The position numbers and the translations under genes are program-made. Source: a virus. From it: DNA of 53,143 nt. Under the pieces are notes generated by a model, which worked only from the letters and a program-made list of their open reading frames with translations, did no database searches and was not told the origin of the DNA. This document shows, piece after piece, positions 26,139 through 34,919 of this stretch. The stretch is taken from positions 1 through 53,143 of the IMG/VR virus record IMGVR_UViG_3300039412_000400. One strand, written 5' to 3'. Within the stretch, counting starts at the first letter, position 1. Each line of letters starts with the position of its first letter.

Positions 26139-27245
26139 ATGTTGGGATCTAATTTTTATCCAAAGTTAGTTGAGATGTGTAGAGATGTTGGTATGAAGCC
26201 AGAAGATCTTCTTGCAGTTATGAAGTTTGAGTCTGGTTTTAGCCCATCAGCATATAATAAAGATGGTGGAGCAAGCGGACTAATTCAATTTATGCCACAA
26301 ACTTTACGTAGTATTGGTTTTCCAGGATCTGCTGCCGATTTTAGAAGACTTTCTGGTGAAGAACAATTGCCTTGGATAAAAAAATATATTCAAGATAAAG
26401 GTATGAAGTTTAAGTCGGCACATAAGTACTATGTAGCTAACTTATTTCCGGTTGCACTTAATTTGCCAGGTGTTAAAAATGAAGACCCAAATACCCCAAT
26501 TTTAGAGCAAAATCCAGAGAGCTTACCAAATGGTTTAAGCAAAAAGTATTCAGATATAGGAGCAAAGGTTAGCGCGTCATTTGAAAGAGCGGCTTATAAA
26601 TCTAATCGTGGTTTAGATCATGGCTCTAAGGGAAGCATTACCTATGGTGATTTAATGAAAACTATGGATGATTCTAAAAACTCTAAATCGTTTCAATTGG
26701 CCATATCACAAATGCAATCAAGTACTGGATATCAACCATCTGAATCAGCACCAACTCCAGAGCCATCTATGGTGGCGTCAAAAATACCTACCAAACCATC
26801 AACATCATTAGTTGGTATGTTAGAAAAACTAAATCAAGAGTTCAGTATTGCCGCAGGGCAAAGCCTAAAACATATTTATAAACGGGCCCTGCCAAATCAT
26901 GATGTCCTTATACAGATTTCTGCGCCAGATTATGCTTCTGCTGTAGAGTTTTCTCGTGTGTTATGTGCCGCGTTAGATGAGAATCTCTTATCAACATCAT
27001 ATCCGCATACAGATGGAAGCAAAGTAGAAATAGAGTGCTCAATAAATGGTCCAGAACAAGAATGTTTTAATGCTATTCAAGAAATGTCAGGACTAATTGT
27101 TGATGTTTTTAAGGAAGCCACCAAAAAAATTGGAGGAATTGTAGTTAAAGCCGATTGTATTATGAATAAAAAGTCATCTTATCAACCGATTAATGTAAAA
27201 ACTGCATGTATTAATTATAGAATATTTCAACTAAAGTTTATCTGA
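26139..27245 (+). CDS. virion lytic transglycosylase (SLT-like)
   Basis: Cleaves the peptidoglycan glycan strand, probably from the virion during entry. The N-terminal 130 residues match the soluble lytic transglycosylase fold: LLAVMKFESGFSPSA with catalytic E31, then GASGLIQFMPQTL (44-56, the GLIQ[FM]MP signature). A later aromatic region (AHKYYVANLFP) fits the third motif. There is no signal peptide, which supports delivery in the particle. The remaining 230 residues are a linker plus an unrecognised alpha/beta C-terminal domain. AGAGGA at 26129-26134 sets the start. Confidence 0.85.
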   Translation: MLGSNFYPKLVEMCRDVGMKPEDLLAVMKFESGFSPSAYNKDGGASGLIQFMPQTLRSIGFPGSAADFRRLSGEEQLPWIKKYIQDKGMKFKSAHKYYVANLFPVALNLPGVKNEDPNTPILEQNPESLPNGLSKKYSDIGAKVSASFERAAYKSNRGLDHGSKGSITYGDLMKTMDDSKNSKSFQLAISQMQSSTGYQPSESAPTPEPSMVASKIPTKPSTSLVGMLEKLNQEFSIAAGQSLKHIYKRALPNHDVLIQISAPDYASAVEFSRVLCAALDENLLSTSYPHTDGSKVEIECSINGPEQECFNAIQEMSGLIVDVFKEATKKIGGIVVKADCIMNKKSSYQPINVKTACINYRIFQLKFI

Positions 27246-27258
27246 AGGAAAAACTACA

Positions 27259-27675
27259 ATGGTTACAGAAAAACAAATAAAAGATACTGTTCAACAGCTT
27301 CAAGGTTCAGGTAAAACTTTTGCCGAGTTTCTTGCAGAGATTTTTAAGGATAAATTTATAGAGATTTATGTTGGCGACTCTTATGAAGACCTAAGCACAG
27401 AACAAGTTAGCACTCCTTATCCAGCAGTATTTTGTGGAAAAGTTATTGCCGCTTATCGGGAGTGCCTTGTAATAAGTTGTGCTTATGTTAGAAACCACCA
27501 TCTTAAGCTTGGTAATATACTTTTTATTAATGAAAGAGCAATTAGGGCGTTAAATGAGATTGATGGAAATGGAATTATGGAAGAAATGATGATGAGAAGC
27601 AAAGAATCACTTGCCATCAAAGATGTTTTCATTGATACCAATAAAAAAGCAGACGATATAAAAATTAAAAGATGA
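27259..27675 (+). CDS. hypothetical protein
   Basis: 138 aa, mixed alpha/beta, with a beta-rich middle (about 55-95, AVFCGKVIAAY and LVISCAYV) that resembles a small barrel. GAAGGA upstream supports ATG 27259. It overlaps the next gene by ATGA. No family recognised; the virion operon context suggests a small head or tail-connector component. Confidence 0.65.
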   Translation: MVTEKQIKDTVQQLQGSGKTFAEFLAEIFKDKFIEIYVGDSYEDLSTEQVSTPYPAVFCGKVIAAYRECLVISCAYVRNHHLKLGNILFINERAIRALNEIDGNGIMEEMMMRSKESLAIKDVFIDTNKKADDIKIKR

Positions 27676-28403
27676 ACAATGTTGATATCCTCTTAAAATT
27701 TGCCGACATCTATGAAGGTAGATGTTTAGAGGCGCTGGCAAAGATTAGAAAATTGCCAAGCGGCGAATATAGAGTATTATCTCAAAAAGGCAAAAATCTT
27801 GGAACATGTAAATCTCGCAAGGGCGCAGAAAAACGTCTTGCAGAGGTTGAAATGTTTAAGCATATGGACAAGAATAAAATAGATGACAGCAAAATTATCG
27901 ATCTAACTGATATTGATGACTTTGCTTTATCTGCAATTATGCGAAAGCTTCGTGAAAAATCTGAACCTGAAATTGCTAAACAATTTTTGCAACTATTTAA
28001 GAAACATTTTGATAATGCAGTTAAGAACAAAATTCACAAACCAGATAGAGTGGCACTTCAGAAGGCATTATTGTCATTTAGCAAGCTGCACAAAGTAAAA
28101 CTTAATAAAAAGATGGTTAAAACAGCAGCAATATCTGAACTTGGCAATGCAGAACAAGTTGGAAGATACCTTTCAGATATTGTTAAATTTACTTTACAGC
28201 GCATTCCTCCTGCAAAGCGTCCTTGGGCAATTCAGAGACTTAAACACAAGTTTGATACGTTGAGTGAAATGGAGATAGCATCCAAGCATCTGCCATCTTC
28301 GAGCGCCTTGGGTCAATCTATAACATTCGTTAAGCATGTTCTGTTTAACCATGATGCTACATACATACGAAACGTCCTAAACAGTCTTGTGAGGAGCCTA
28401 TGA
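27672..28403 (+). CDS. hypothetical protein, structural operon
   Basis: 243 aa. The N-terminal 60 residues contain IRKLPSGEYRVLSQKGKNLG followed by a Cys-x-Ser-x-x-x-Ala pattern and a helix, a small beta-alpha unit that I have seen described only as a conserved phage segment. The rest is helical. It overlaps both neighbours by ATGA-type junctions, so it is made together with the phosphatase-like protein. No catalytic motif seen. Confidence 0.65.
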   Translation: MNNVDILLKFADIYEGRCLEALAKIRKLPSGEYRVLSQKGKNLGTCKSRKGAEKRLAEVEMFKHMDKNKIDDSKIIDLTDIDDFALSAIMRKLREKSEPEIAKQFLQLFKKHFDNAVKNKIHKPDRVALQKALLSFSKLHKVKLNKKMVKTAAISELGNAEQVGRYLSDIVKFTLQRIPPAKRPWAIQRLKHKFDTLSEMEIASKHLPSSSALGQSITFVKHVLFNHDATYIRNVLNSLVRSL

Positions 28404-29173
28404 TTCATCGTTTTCGAGAAGTCGTGCCGGGCGTCCTTTATAGAGGTTCCGCTCCATCACCGCTTGATGTTAAAGAGCTAAAAAATAAGCTTGGTATTAA
28501 GAAAATTGTGAGTTTGGATAAAGATACAGGCGAAAAAATAGACAGGGCCTGTAAGTTGCTTGATATTGAACACATTAAGATGTATATTGATACAACAAAT
28601 GCTAAAAATCAAAAGAAACACCTATTACGATTGCTGACGCGAGATTTAAGAAGAACATTTTTAGAGGAAGGTCCAACATTTGTTCATTGTCTTCACGGAA
28701 AAGACAGAACTGGCCTCGTTTGTGCCATTATAGAGTGCAAATTTTTTGGAGAGTCTCCAGAAAAGGCCATTCATAGAGCAAAATCTCTTGGATTTGGTAT
28801 TGGGGTGCCGCCAGAGGTTGTTCATCTCTATGAAAGCGTCATTAAATCATGCAAACCATTAAAAGATGATAATAGTGCAGATATAGTTGGTAATGAAAGA
28901 GAATATATTAGCGATAATCGTTCAAGTATGTTAGATGAGGCATATCGGCATTCATTTGCTCCATATTTAGACACAACAAGAACAGACGCGCCCTATAATT
29001 CAATAAATGATCAAAGCATGACGCGCAGTAATTATAAACTTGACGAACTATTAGATAAAGTTCAAGATTATTACCAATCGAGCACGATACCAGATGTTGG
29101 CGTTTTTAATAATGATGCAGGTATGATGGCGGCAGGCCCAACCCTTAATCAGACGGGATTTGTTTATGCATAA
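28400..29173 (+). CDS. dual-specificity/tyrosine phosphatase-like protein
   Basis: The signature HCLHGKDRTG (96-105) is the CX5R phosphate loop of cysteine phosphatases, with C97 as nucleophile and R103 for phosphate binding. An upstream YRGSAPS (14-20) and KKIVSLD (34-40) match the opening strands of this fold. The catalytic part ends near residue 150; the last 100 residues are a polar tail ending in Gly/Ala-rich sequence. GAGGAG lies just before the start and overlaps the previous gene. Placing a phosphatase inside a virion-protein operon is unusual. Substrate (protein, lipid or nucleotide) cannot be told. Confidence 0.85.
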   Translation: MIHRFREVVPGVLYRGSAPSPLDVKELKNKLGIKKIVSLDKDTGEKIDRACKLLDIEHIKMYIDTTNAKNQKKHLLRLLTRDLRRTFLEEGPTFVHCLHGKDRTGLVCAIIECKFFGESPEKAIHRAKSLGFGIGVPPEVVHLYESVIKSCKPLKDDNSADIVGNEREYISDNRSSMLDEAYRHSFAPYLDTTRTDAPYNSINDQSMTRSNYKLDELLDKVQDYYQSSTIPDVGVFNNDAGMMAAGPTLNQTGFVYA

Positions 29174-29196
29174 TCTCATATTTTGTTTAGGATAAA

Positions 29197-29847
29197 ATGA
29201 TTAAATTGTCTTATAGCACACAAATGTCATATAAAGTGACCGATGCTGAAAAACATCAGGCTGAACAGGCCCTTTTGTATTTTAATGCTGCTGGAAAAAC
29301 ACTGACAGATGCACAAGACTATCTAAACGTTATGAAAACGCCATTTAAGGACAATCAGGACATGGCTCCGGATGATGTTTGGAAAGCAAGGCCCGTTGTT
29401 CGTCGTTTTAGAGATACAGCAATTGATAAATTCAATATATTTAAGAGAGATGCATTTAAGTGTGTTGATCTTATGCAGATTTTCTCAACAGATACCCAAA
29501 CATTAAAACTTATTAAATCTTTTATATCTGCTATTGATGAACTTGAAGTATCAGTTAATAGTTTTGTAGATTTATTTAATGATTTACAGGCAAAAAACTT
29601 TGTAACTGATGCTGTTGCAAGTATTGAGACAATTCAGAAACAATGTGATGATATTGATGAAATTATTGATGAAAGAATCAAATCTCATATTCAGACAAAT
29701 ATATTGGCGACAAGTTGGGTTGATACAATTGGTAATGACCTTGATATGAAAATTGAAAAGAAAACTCCGCTAATTTTAGATTTGTATAATAAACGTCAAG
29801 AACAACTAAATGATGCGGTTGAAGAAAGAGGCAGAGTTGGAGTATAA
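29197..29847 (+). CDS. hypothetical helical protein
   Basis: 216 aa, almost all helical, with long heptad-like stretches (about 100-200). Charged throughout, no metal site and no membrane span. AGGA upstream of ATG 29197. It ends the operon that begins at 24863. Function unknown; a helical bundle or coiled-coil structural part is the best description. Confidence 0.66.
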   Translation: MIKLSYSTQMSYKVTDAEKHQAEQALLYFNAAGKTLTDAQDYLNVMKTPFKDNQDMAPDDVWKARPVVRRFRDTAIDKFNIFKRDAFKCVDLMQIFSTDTQTLKLIKSFISAIDELEVSVNSFVDLFNDLQAKNFVTDAVASIETIQKQCDDIDEIIDERIKSHIQTNILATSWVDTIGNDLDMKIEKKTPLILDLYNKRQEQLNDAVEERGRVGV

Positions 29848-29852
29848 AATAG

Positions 29853-29868
29853 CTAATATTATTGCATA
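29853..29868 (+). promoter_or_regulatory. late-class promoter motif, distal copy
   Basis: CTAATATT-ATTG-CATA. A second, closer copy lies at 29896. Confidence 0.35.
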
Positions 29869-29895
29869 AAAGTTGTGCCATAATTCAGAATCGTA

Positions 29896-29912
29896 GTAAT
29901 ATCACATTATAG
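29896..29912 (+). promoter_or_regulatory. late-class promoter before 29939 gene
   Basis: GTAATATC-ACAT-TATAG fits the late motif with one change, 27 bases before the small gene at 29939. Confidence 0.45.
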
Positions 29913-29938
29913 CTATATACGGCACATGGAGAAAGAGT

Positions 29939-30094
29939 ATGAGTTTTATTAAAAATGGTGACGGTAAAATAACTGATGTCTTTGATGAAGACGGCCTTAC
30001 AGAGGAACAGAAAAAGTCTGTAAAGGAAATGTCAGAAAAGAAGGTTGCCAAAGAGGAAGAGCCTTCTAAAGTAGTTAAGAAATCAGGGAGCTAA
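29939..30094 (+). CDS. small acidic-basic protein, 51 aa
   Basis: A short gene beginning MSFIKNGDGKITDVFDEDG and ending in a Lys/Glu-rich tail. GGAGA (29928-29932) lies six bases before the ATG and a late-type motif precedes it, so it is likely real. Its stop lies three bases before the prohead protease start. Small partner or regulator of the protease/scaffold is a guess from position; no family known. Confidence 0.7.
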   Translation: MSFIKNGDGKITDVFDEDGLTEEQKKSVKEMSEKKVAKEEEPSKVVKKSGS

Positions 30095-30097
30095 CAT

Positions 30098-33000
30098 ATG
30101 ACTGGGTTTATAAAACAAGGAGAGGCGCTAGAAATTAAGTTAGAAGATACTGCCTCTTGTATTCCAGAAGTCAGCGAAGAGATTTTGGAAGTCTTTAGAA
30201 AGACCGCTGCCGAACTTAAAAAAATCGCCCCAAAGGCTGATGATTTTTTGTATTTTAGTGCAACCATTATTCATGCTGCCGAAGCTTCTGCGCTTAATGA
30301 TGACGGAACACCTAAACTAAATCTTAAAGGTGAGGCCGTTAAGGTTGGTTGGGATACAAGCAATGATACCTGGAAATGGGTAACAAACGATCCGAATATT
30401 AAGCCATATAAGAACTCAAATGGCGATATTTTTCCAGAAGCAGAGCTAAAAAAAGCATATAAAAAGTGGCAACACAAACCGCTCTGCGTTGATCACAAAT
30501 CAAGCTCCGTAGATCATACGAGAGGATTTATTGTTGATACATATTACGACCGTAATCTAAAGAGAGTCGTTGCATTATGCGCATTAGATAAGGCCAACTA
30601 TCCAGAGCTTGCACGAAAGATTTCAACCAAGATGCAAACTGCAGTTTCAATGGGAACAGCAGTTGGCAGAGCCATTTGTTCAGATTGTGGCAGAGTCGCT
30701 CGCATAGAGTCCGACTTTTGCAAGCATATGAAGGACAAAACATGCTATGGTGAAATTAATATTGATCTAAATCCTATTGAGTTATCTATTGTAGTAACTG
30801 GAGCAGATCCAAAAGCACATATTAAACAAATTATTGCCGCAGCCAATACTATGAATACCTATTTAGAGAATAGGGCTAATGAATTAAAGAAATTAGCAGA
30901 ATATTCGGCAACTATTATAAAGAGTAATGGCGAACCGGGAAGCACGGTTAGACAGCAACAGTCTGTTGATGTGCATGGCAGCGATATTGAGGCTTTTAAG
31001 CAAGAAATTGATAGGGCACTTAAAGATTTAGATGAATTGAACGAAAATATTACAGAAAATACTAATAGTTCTGCATCTAATCAATCGTCGGGTTCGATTG
31101 CCCAGGATGAAGACGTGCCAGTTAGTGAAAATCCGGCCCTTCAACCGCCACCCGCAAGGCTTGCATCTGCTGACAATATACGTGAAGAGTCCGTATCTGA
31201 CTTTTATAAGGTCGCATCAGAAATTGAATCAAAACTAACTCAAATGAAAATAAGTTTGGATAAGTTATCACAAAATCTTTCTATTAAAACACAAGAGGAA
31301 AATATGTCTGGAACAGAAATCAAAAAAGAAGGTTACTATCAGGGCGCCGGTGGCGTAAACGAACCAACCCCAGGTCAAGTTAAGTACCCAAAGGATGGGC
31401 TTAACGAACAACTTCGTGAGAAGGAAGATAAACACATGACAGGCCAACCTCCTTTCCCAGAGGTAGGATCTGTTGATGGTATGCATCCATCTCCCGCATC
31501 AGTCGATCCGTCTGATGAATTGCAGCGCAAAAAGATGCTCGCTCGTGCGGAGTTAGAAGACCGTCAAATAAAGCGTGAAGCAATTGTGCAAACTGCCAAG
31601 GAAGCATTAGGCTACTGGAATGGTGGCGGTGGCGTTAATGAGCCAACCCCAGGCAAACCAAAGTATCCCAAGGATAAACTCAATGAGCAGCTTCGTGAAG
31701 ACGAAGATAAACAAATGGTTGGGCAGCCCCCATTCCCGGGTGTTGGCGCAGTCGATGGTTTGCATCCATCACCAGCATCTGCTGATATCAAGGATGAACT
31801 AAAACGTAAGGAAATGCTCGCTCGCGCTTCTCTAAAGGCACGTTTTAGCAAGGTAGCAAATAGTGATGGTAGCCTTAATAAGGCAGCTAGCGCATGGAAC
31901 GTTTATCTTGGCGACAAGCTTATTCTAACTGCATCCGTTTCCGATCTATGCAGCGGTAATGTTAATGATGTTCTTTATGACAGCATTGCCACCAAGCCTT
32001 TTGGTATTCAGCTAATCGAAAAGATTAAGGCTAATGGTGTAGATGCCGTTTCCAAGCTAATTAAGAAAGCACAGCCAATGCCTCCTCCAGGCGGTGATGC
32101 TCCTCCTCCAGTCGGTCCAGATATGGGCGCTCCTCCTCCAGGCGGTCCAGATATGGGCGCTCCTCCTCCAGAAGCTGGGCCTCCAGTTCCAGATACAGGA
32201 AAGACTGGCGATCCAAAGCAGACTGCTCTTAAGATGGCAGAAGACATGGTTTCCATGGCATCAGATTTACTCGAAGCTATTCGCGCACTAACTGGCGAAA
32301 AGGCAGAGATGGGCGAAGAAGGGCCAGAGGGCACCTCGGCTCCAGAAGGCATGTCTGCAAAGAGTGCGTCTGATAAGTTTAGTGCAAATACCCTATATTC
32401 CTTGAGAAAGGAACTTAATGGTGCGCTAACTCAAGCCATGAAGGAATCTCTTGCAGAGATTGACAATAGTCGTAAAGAATTAGAAATGATTGCCGGAATG
32501 TATGATGAAGGTTCTATCAATGATAGCAACTCAGACCTTACAGACTCGCTCATTCAAGATTCAATTAATGAAGCAAAGACTGCTATGGCAGACGGATTTA
32601 AGCTTATGACTGCTTTTGTTAAATATGCTCGCGGTACCAAGGCCATTATCAAGCGTGCAGAAGTTGAAGCAGGACTTCAATCACTTGCGGCCGAAGGAGA
32701 ACCCGAAATGAACGATGATGATACCAACCTCGCAGATCTACTCGATCAGAATAACGCAGATATTGATGAACTTGCCGGTCTATTAGCAGACGACGGTGAA
32801 GCAAAAGATAAAGATATAGGCGATCCACTACTCGAAGAGCTACTTTCAAGTGAGCTTTTAGCTGATGACGCCAATGATCTACAGGTTGATCCTGCAGGAT
32901 TAGATAAGCTACAAAAGGATCCAAATGCAAAGATAACTGTTGCATCTTACGATTCAAGACTTGGACGTCAGGCTCTTAGAGCAAAGCTTGCTGCTGATGC

Positions 33001-33706
33001 AACAGGCAAAGAGGAAGACGGAGAGATTCATGACATGTCAAGTCAGAAGTTTAGCGATATGCTTGATCAGGCTGATAAACTCACAAACGGACAGACCAAG
33101 CTTGATGTAAAGCCATCTGATAATCTTGGCTATGTTGAAACGCTTCCAGAAGTTAATGATGCTATGATGGATCTTGCAAAGGCTCCACCAAGTGTTAGAA
33201 AAGATGCAGCTGCTCTTAATCAGCTCATCAAGGAAGGTAAAGTTGATCCAGCAGACTTTGATGATCTAATTGCTCAGGGTCTTGATAAGGAAGCAGTTTC
33301 TTACTGGAAGAAATATTACGGTGAAGTTGAAGGCGGAAGCGAATTCGCCAGTGAACTTGTCAAGGAACATGTTAAGGCCGCTATGGCAGAGGAACTCAAT
33401 AAGTTTAAGGTTAAGCTAGCCCGCGCCTATGAGACCGCCTATGATATGGCAGACCGTGGTATGTGCAAGAGTGATAGAAACACTATCTCGACACAGGTTG
33501 ATGAAATCATGAAGTTTAGTGATGAAAACTTTGAGTCTCTCAAGAGAATCATTGCAAATCATGAACCAATCATGCGCAAAGAAGCAAATCGTATTCCACA
33601 AGTTGGATACAGAAGCGACAGTGAAATGACGGTAACGGCAGCAGTCGAGAGTGATGAGTTCTCAAAACTATCATCTGCCTTCGGAACCAAAAAGGGTTTG
33701 TTCTAA
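30098..33706 (+). CDS. prohead protease fused to scaffold-like region
   Basis: 1202 aa. Residues about 45-245 match the phage prohead serine protease type: LYFSATIIHAAEA, WQHKPLCVDHKSSSVDHTRG (H133, H140), then VVALCALDK and VSMGT with S184 as likely nucleophile, and a Cys/His site (C194, C197, C208, H210). The rest is too long for a protease alone and looks like scaffold: coiled segments, two copies of a 93-residue module beginning with GGVNEPTPG (31331 and 31610), a Pro/Gly linker of 10-residue units (32085-32172), and a long acidic helical end. A protease-scaffold fusion would process itself during head maturation. GGAG precedes the start. Confidence 0.8.
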   Translation: MTGFIKQGEALEIKLEDTASCIPEVSEEILEVFRKTAAELKKIAPKADDFLYFSATIIHAAEASALNDDGTPKLNLKGEAVKVGWDTSNDTWKWVTNDPNIKPYKNSNGDIFPEAELKKAYKKWQHKPLCVDHKSSSVDHTRGFIVDTYYDRNLKRVVALCALDKANYPELARKISTKMQTAVSMGTAVGRAICSDCGRVARIESDFCKHMKDKTCYGEINIDLNPIELSIVVTGADPKAHIKQIIAAANTMNTYLENRANELKKLAEYSATIIKSNGEPGSTVRQQQSVDVHGSDIEAFKQEIDRALKDLDELNENITENTNSSASNQSSGSIAQDEDVPVSENPALQPPPARLASADNIREESVSDFYKVASEIESKLTQMKISLDKLSQNLSIKTQEENMSGTEIKKEGYYQGAGGVNEPTPGQVKYPKDGLNEQLREKEDKHMTGQPPFPEVGSVDGMHPSPASVDPSDELQRKKMLARAELEDRQIKREAIVQTAKEALGYWNGGGGVNEPTPGKPKYPKDKLNEQLREDEDKQMVGQPPFPGVGAVDGLHPSPASADIKDELKRKEMLARASLKARFSKVANSDGSLNKAASAWNVYLGDKLILTASVSDLCSGNVNDVLYDSIATKPFGIQLIEKIKANGVDAVSKLIKKAQPMPPPGGDAPPPVGPDMGAPPPGGPDMGAPPPEAGPPVPDTGKTGDPKQTALKMAEDMVSMASDLLEAIRALTGEKAEMGEEGPEGTSAPEGMSAKSASDKFSANTLYSLRKELNGALTQAMKESLAEIDNSRKELEMIAGMYDEGSINDSNSDLTDSLIQDSINEAKTAMADGFKLMTAFVKYARGTKAIIKRAEVEAGLQSLAAEGEPEMNDDDTNLADLLDQNNADIDELAGLLADDGEAKDKDIGDPLLEELLSSELLADDANDLQVDPAGLDKLQKDPNAKITVASYDSRLGRQALRAKLAADATGKEEDGEIHDMSSQKFSDMLDQADKLTNGQTKLDVKPSDNLGYVETLPEVNDAMMDLAKAPPSVRKDAAALNQLIKEGKVDPADFDDLIAQGLDKEAVSYWKKYYGEVEGGSEFASELVKEHVKAAMAEELNKFKVKLARAYETAYDMADRGMCKSDRNTISTQVDEIMKFSDENFESLKRIIANHEPIMRKEANRIPQVGYRSDSEMTVTAAVESDEFSKLSSAFGTKKGLF
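31331..31850 (+). repeat. tandem 93-residue module in prohead protein
   Basis: Two copies spaced 279 bases apart (starts 31331 and 31610). Each encodes GGVNEPTPG, then PKD-x-LNEQLRE, a Gly/Pro turn with GQPPFP, and DG[ML]HPSPAS, then a helix with KxMLARA. Confidence 0.9.
32085..32172 (+). repeat. 30-base tandem repeat coding Pro/Gly linker
   Basis: About three units of GGTCCAGATATGGGC + GCTCCTCCTCCAGGC (30 bases), coding GPDMGAPPPG. It is coding, not a CRISPR array. Confidence 0.85.
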
Positions 33707-33715
33707 AATAACTTA

Positions 33716-33760
33716 ATGGCTTGAAATCCTCCAGACAGTGCTCTGGAGGATTTCTGCCAT
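33716..33760 (+). terminator. long hairpin after prohead protein gene
   Basis: A 13-bp perfect stem (33723-33735 with 33742-33754) extends with an outer 5-bp stem (33716-33720 with 33756-33760). There is no U tract on the + strand, so it may be an RNA-stability or processing hairpin rather than a standard terminator. Confidence 0.6.
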
Positions 33761-33797
33761 ATAATCAACTTCAATAATCACCACAAGGACTATAATT

Positions 33798-34493
33798 ATG
33801 AAAACAGACAGCGTAGCAGATTTTGTCGCCAACACAATGGACGAAATTCTAAAGAGTGCAGAACATAAGGCCATTTTTGGAACCCAATATAAGTTCGCAG
33901 AAGACGAGAATGATGCAAAGTGCCCAAAGTGCAGTTGTGCCAAGAAAGATTGCACATGTGCCGATGATAATGATGCAAAAGCAACATCAGATGGCGCAAG
34001 CGATTGCTCAATGGTCGATGATAATGATGCAAAGAAAAAGAAGGAATCAACCGATGGTTCAAGCGATTGTTCAATGGCAGAAGATGATAATGATGCCGTA
34101 AGCGAAGGAACAAAAGTTTCATCAGCATTTGATATCGCAATTGATAGTCTTTTAACGGCATCTGCTGCTATGGACTCTCTTGGATTCGATAATGGCTCAA
34201 CCGTTATTCTAAAGGTTGCCTCTTTTGTTGTTGATGCAAAGAAAAAAGAAGTAAAGAAAGCTCCAAAGTCCAAGTCCTCAAAGAGCGACTCCTCAAAGTC
34301 CTCAAAGACTGATTCTAATGCCGCAAAAGATAAGGCCGCAAAAGAAAAGGAAAAGGCCGCAAAGGAAAAGGCTAAGGAAAAGGCCGCAAAAGATGCACAG
34401 GCAGCAAAAGATAAGTTAGCCAAGGAAAAAGCTAAGGAAAAAGAAAAGGCTGCAAAAGAAAAGGCCAGCAAATCATCGTCCTCAAAGAAATAA
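33798..34493 (+). CDS. Lys/Ala-rich basic protein, histone-H1-like tail
   Basis: 231 aa. Residues 38-105 contain a Cys-rich metal-like patch (CPKCSCAKKDCTC) and acidic repeats with DDNDAK and SDCSM. A small helical part (about 112-150) matches a helix-G-helix motif of neighbours. The last 80 residues are AAKEKAKEK-type Lys/Ala/Glu repeats. Such tails resemble histone H1 and bacterial Lys/Ala-rich DNA-binding proteins, so DNA condensation or charge balancing in the head is plausible but inferred. CAAGGA at 33783-33788 precedes the start. Confidence 0.72.
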   Translation: MKTDSVADFVANTMDEILKSAEHKAIFGTQYKFAEDENDAKCPKCSCAKKDCTCADDNDAKATSDGASDCSMVDDNDAKKKKESTDGSSDCSMAEDDNDAVSEGTKVSSAFDIAIDSLLTASAAMDSLGFDNGSTVILKVASFVVDAKKKEVKKAPKSKSSKSDSSKSSKTDSNAAKDKAAKEKEKAAKEKAKEKAAKDAQAAKDKLAKEKAKEKEKAAKEKASKSSSSKK

Positions 34494-34504
34494 AGGATTA
34501 TCAC

Positions 34505-34918
34505 ATGTTTAAGGTCGGCAGTTGCGAAGAAGATCTATTTAGCTCCATGCAAAAAATCCTGGTTAAAAATCAGGAAGAAGCAAATAATTATGGTATCAAT
34601 AAGCTAGCAAAAGCTGCCGACCTATTAAACGAAGCTGCATCAATTTTTGATAAAGCTGGGATGTATGATAAAGCCGATGAAGTAACAGAGATTATACTAA
34701 GTTTAGCACAAGACGAAGAAGTAAATGAAGATGATGATGAAGATGCGGCAAATACTGCACCTCCAATACAACCAATTACTCCAAATACGACACAAATACC
34801 GGCTCCCAAAAAACCGCAACAGCATCCGACACAAAAGCCGCATCATCATGGACGAAAACATTCGGTAGGCCCATGGCAGCCACCACCAGAAGGTCATCAC
34901 AATAAGGGCGGGAGCTAA
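34505..34918 (+). CDS. small virion-type protein with helix-G-helix motif
   Basis: 137 aa. The N-terminal 75 residues are helical with AASIFDKAGMYDKADEV, a pattern repeated in the next gene and elsewhere in the window. The C-terminal half is disordered, Pro/Gln/His-rich (KPHHHGRKH). AAGGA precedes the start. It is a paralogue of the following gene through the helical part. Function unknown; a structural or scaffold-related role fits context. Confidence 0.68.
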   Translation: MFKVGSCEEDLFSSMQKILVKNQEEANNYGINKLAKAADLLNEAASIFDKAGMYDKADEVTEIILSLAQDEEVNEDDDEDAANTAPPIQPITPNTTQIPAPKKPQQHPTQKPHHHGRKHSVGPWQPPPEGHHNKGGS

Positions 34919-34919
34919 A

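Noticed and set aside
32085-32172. Short tandem repeats suggestive of a CRISPR array
   Set aside because: The 30-base units are contiguous with no spacers and code in frame for a Pro/Gly linker.
33713-34504. 263-aa open frame on the minus strand
   Set aside because: It is antisense to the Lys/Ala-rich gene; its Phe/Ala/Ser repeats are just the complement of AAG/GCA codons. No ribosome site and no promoter motif.
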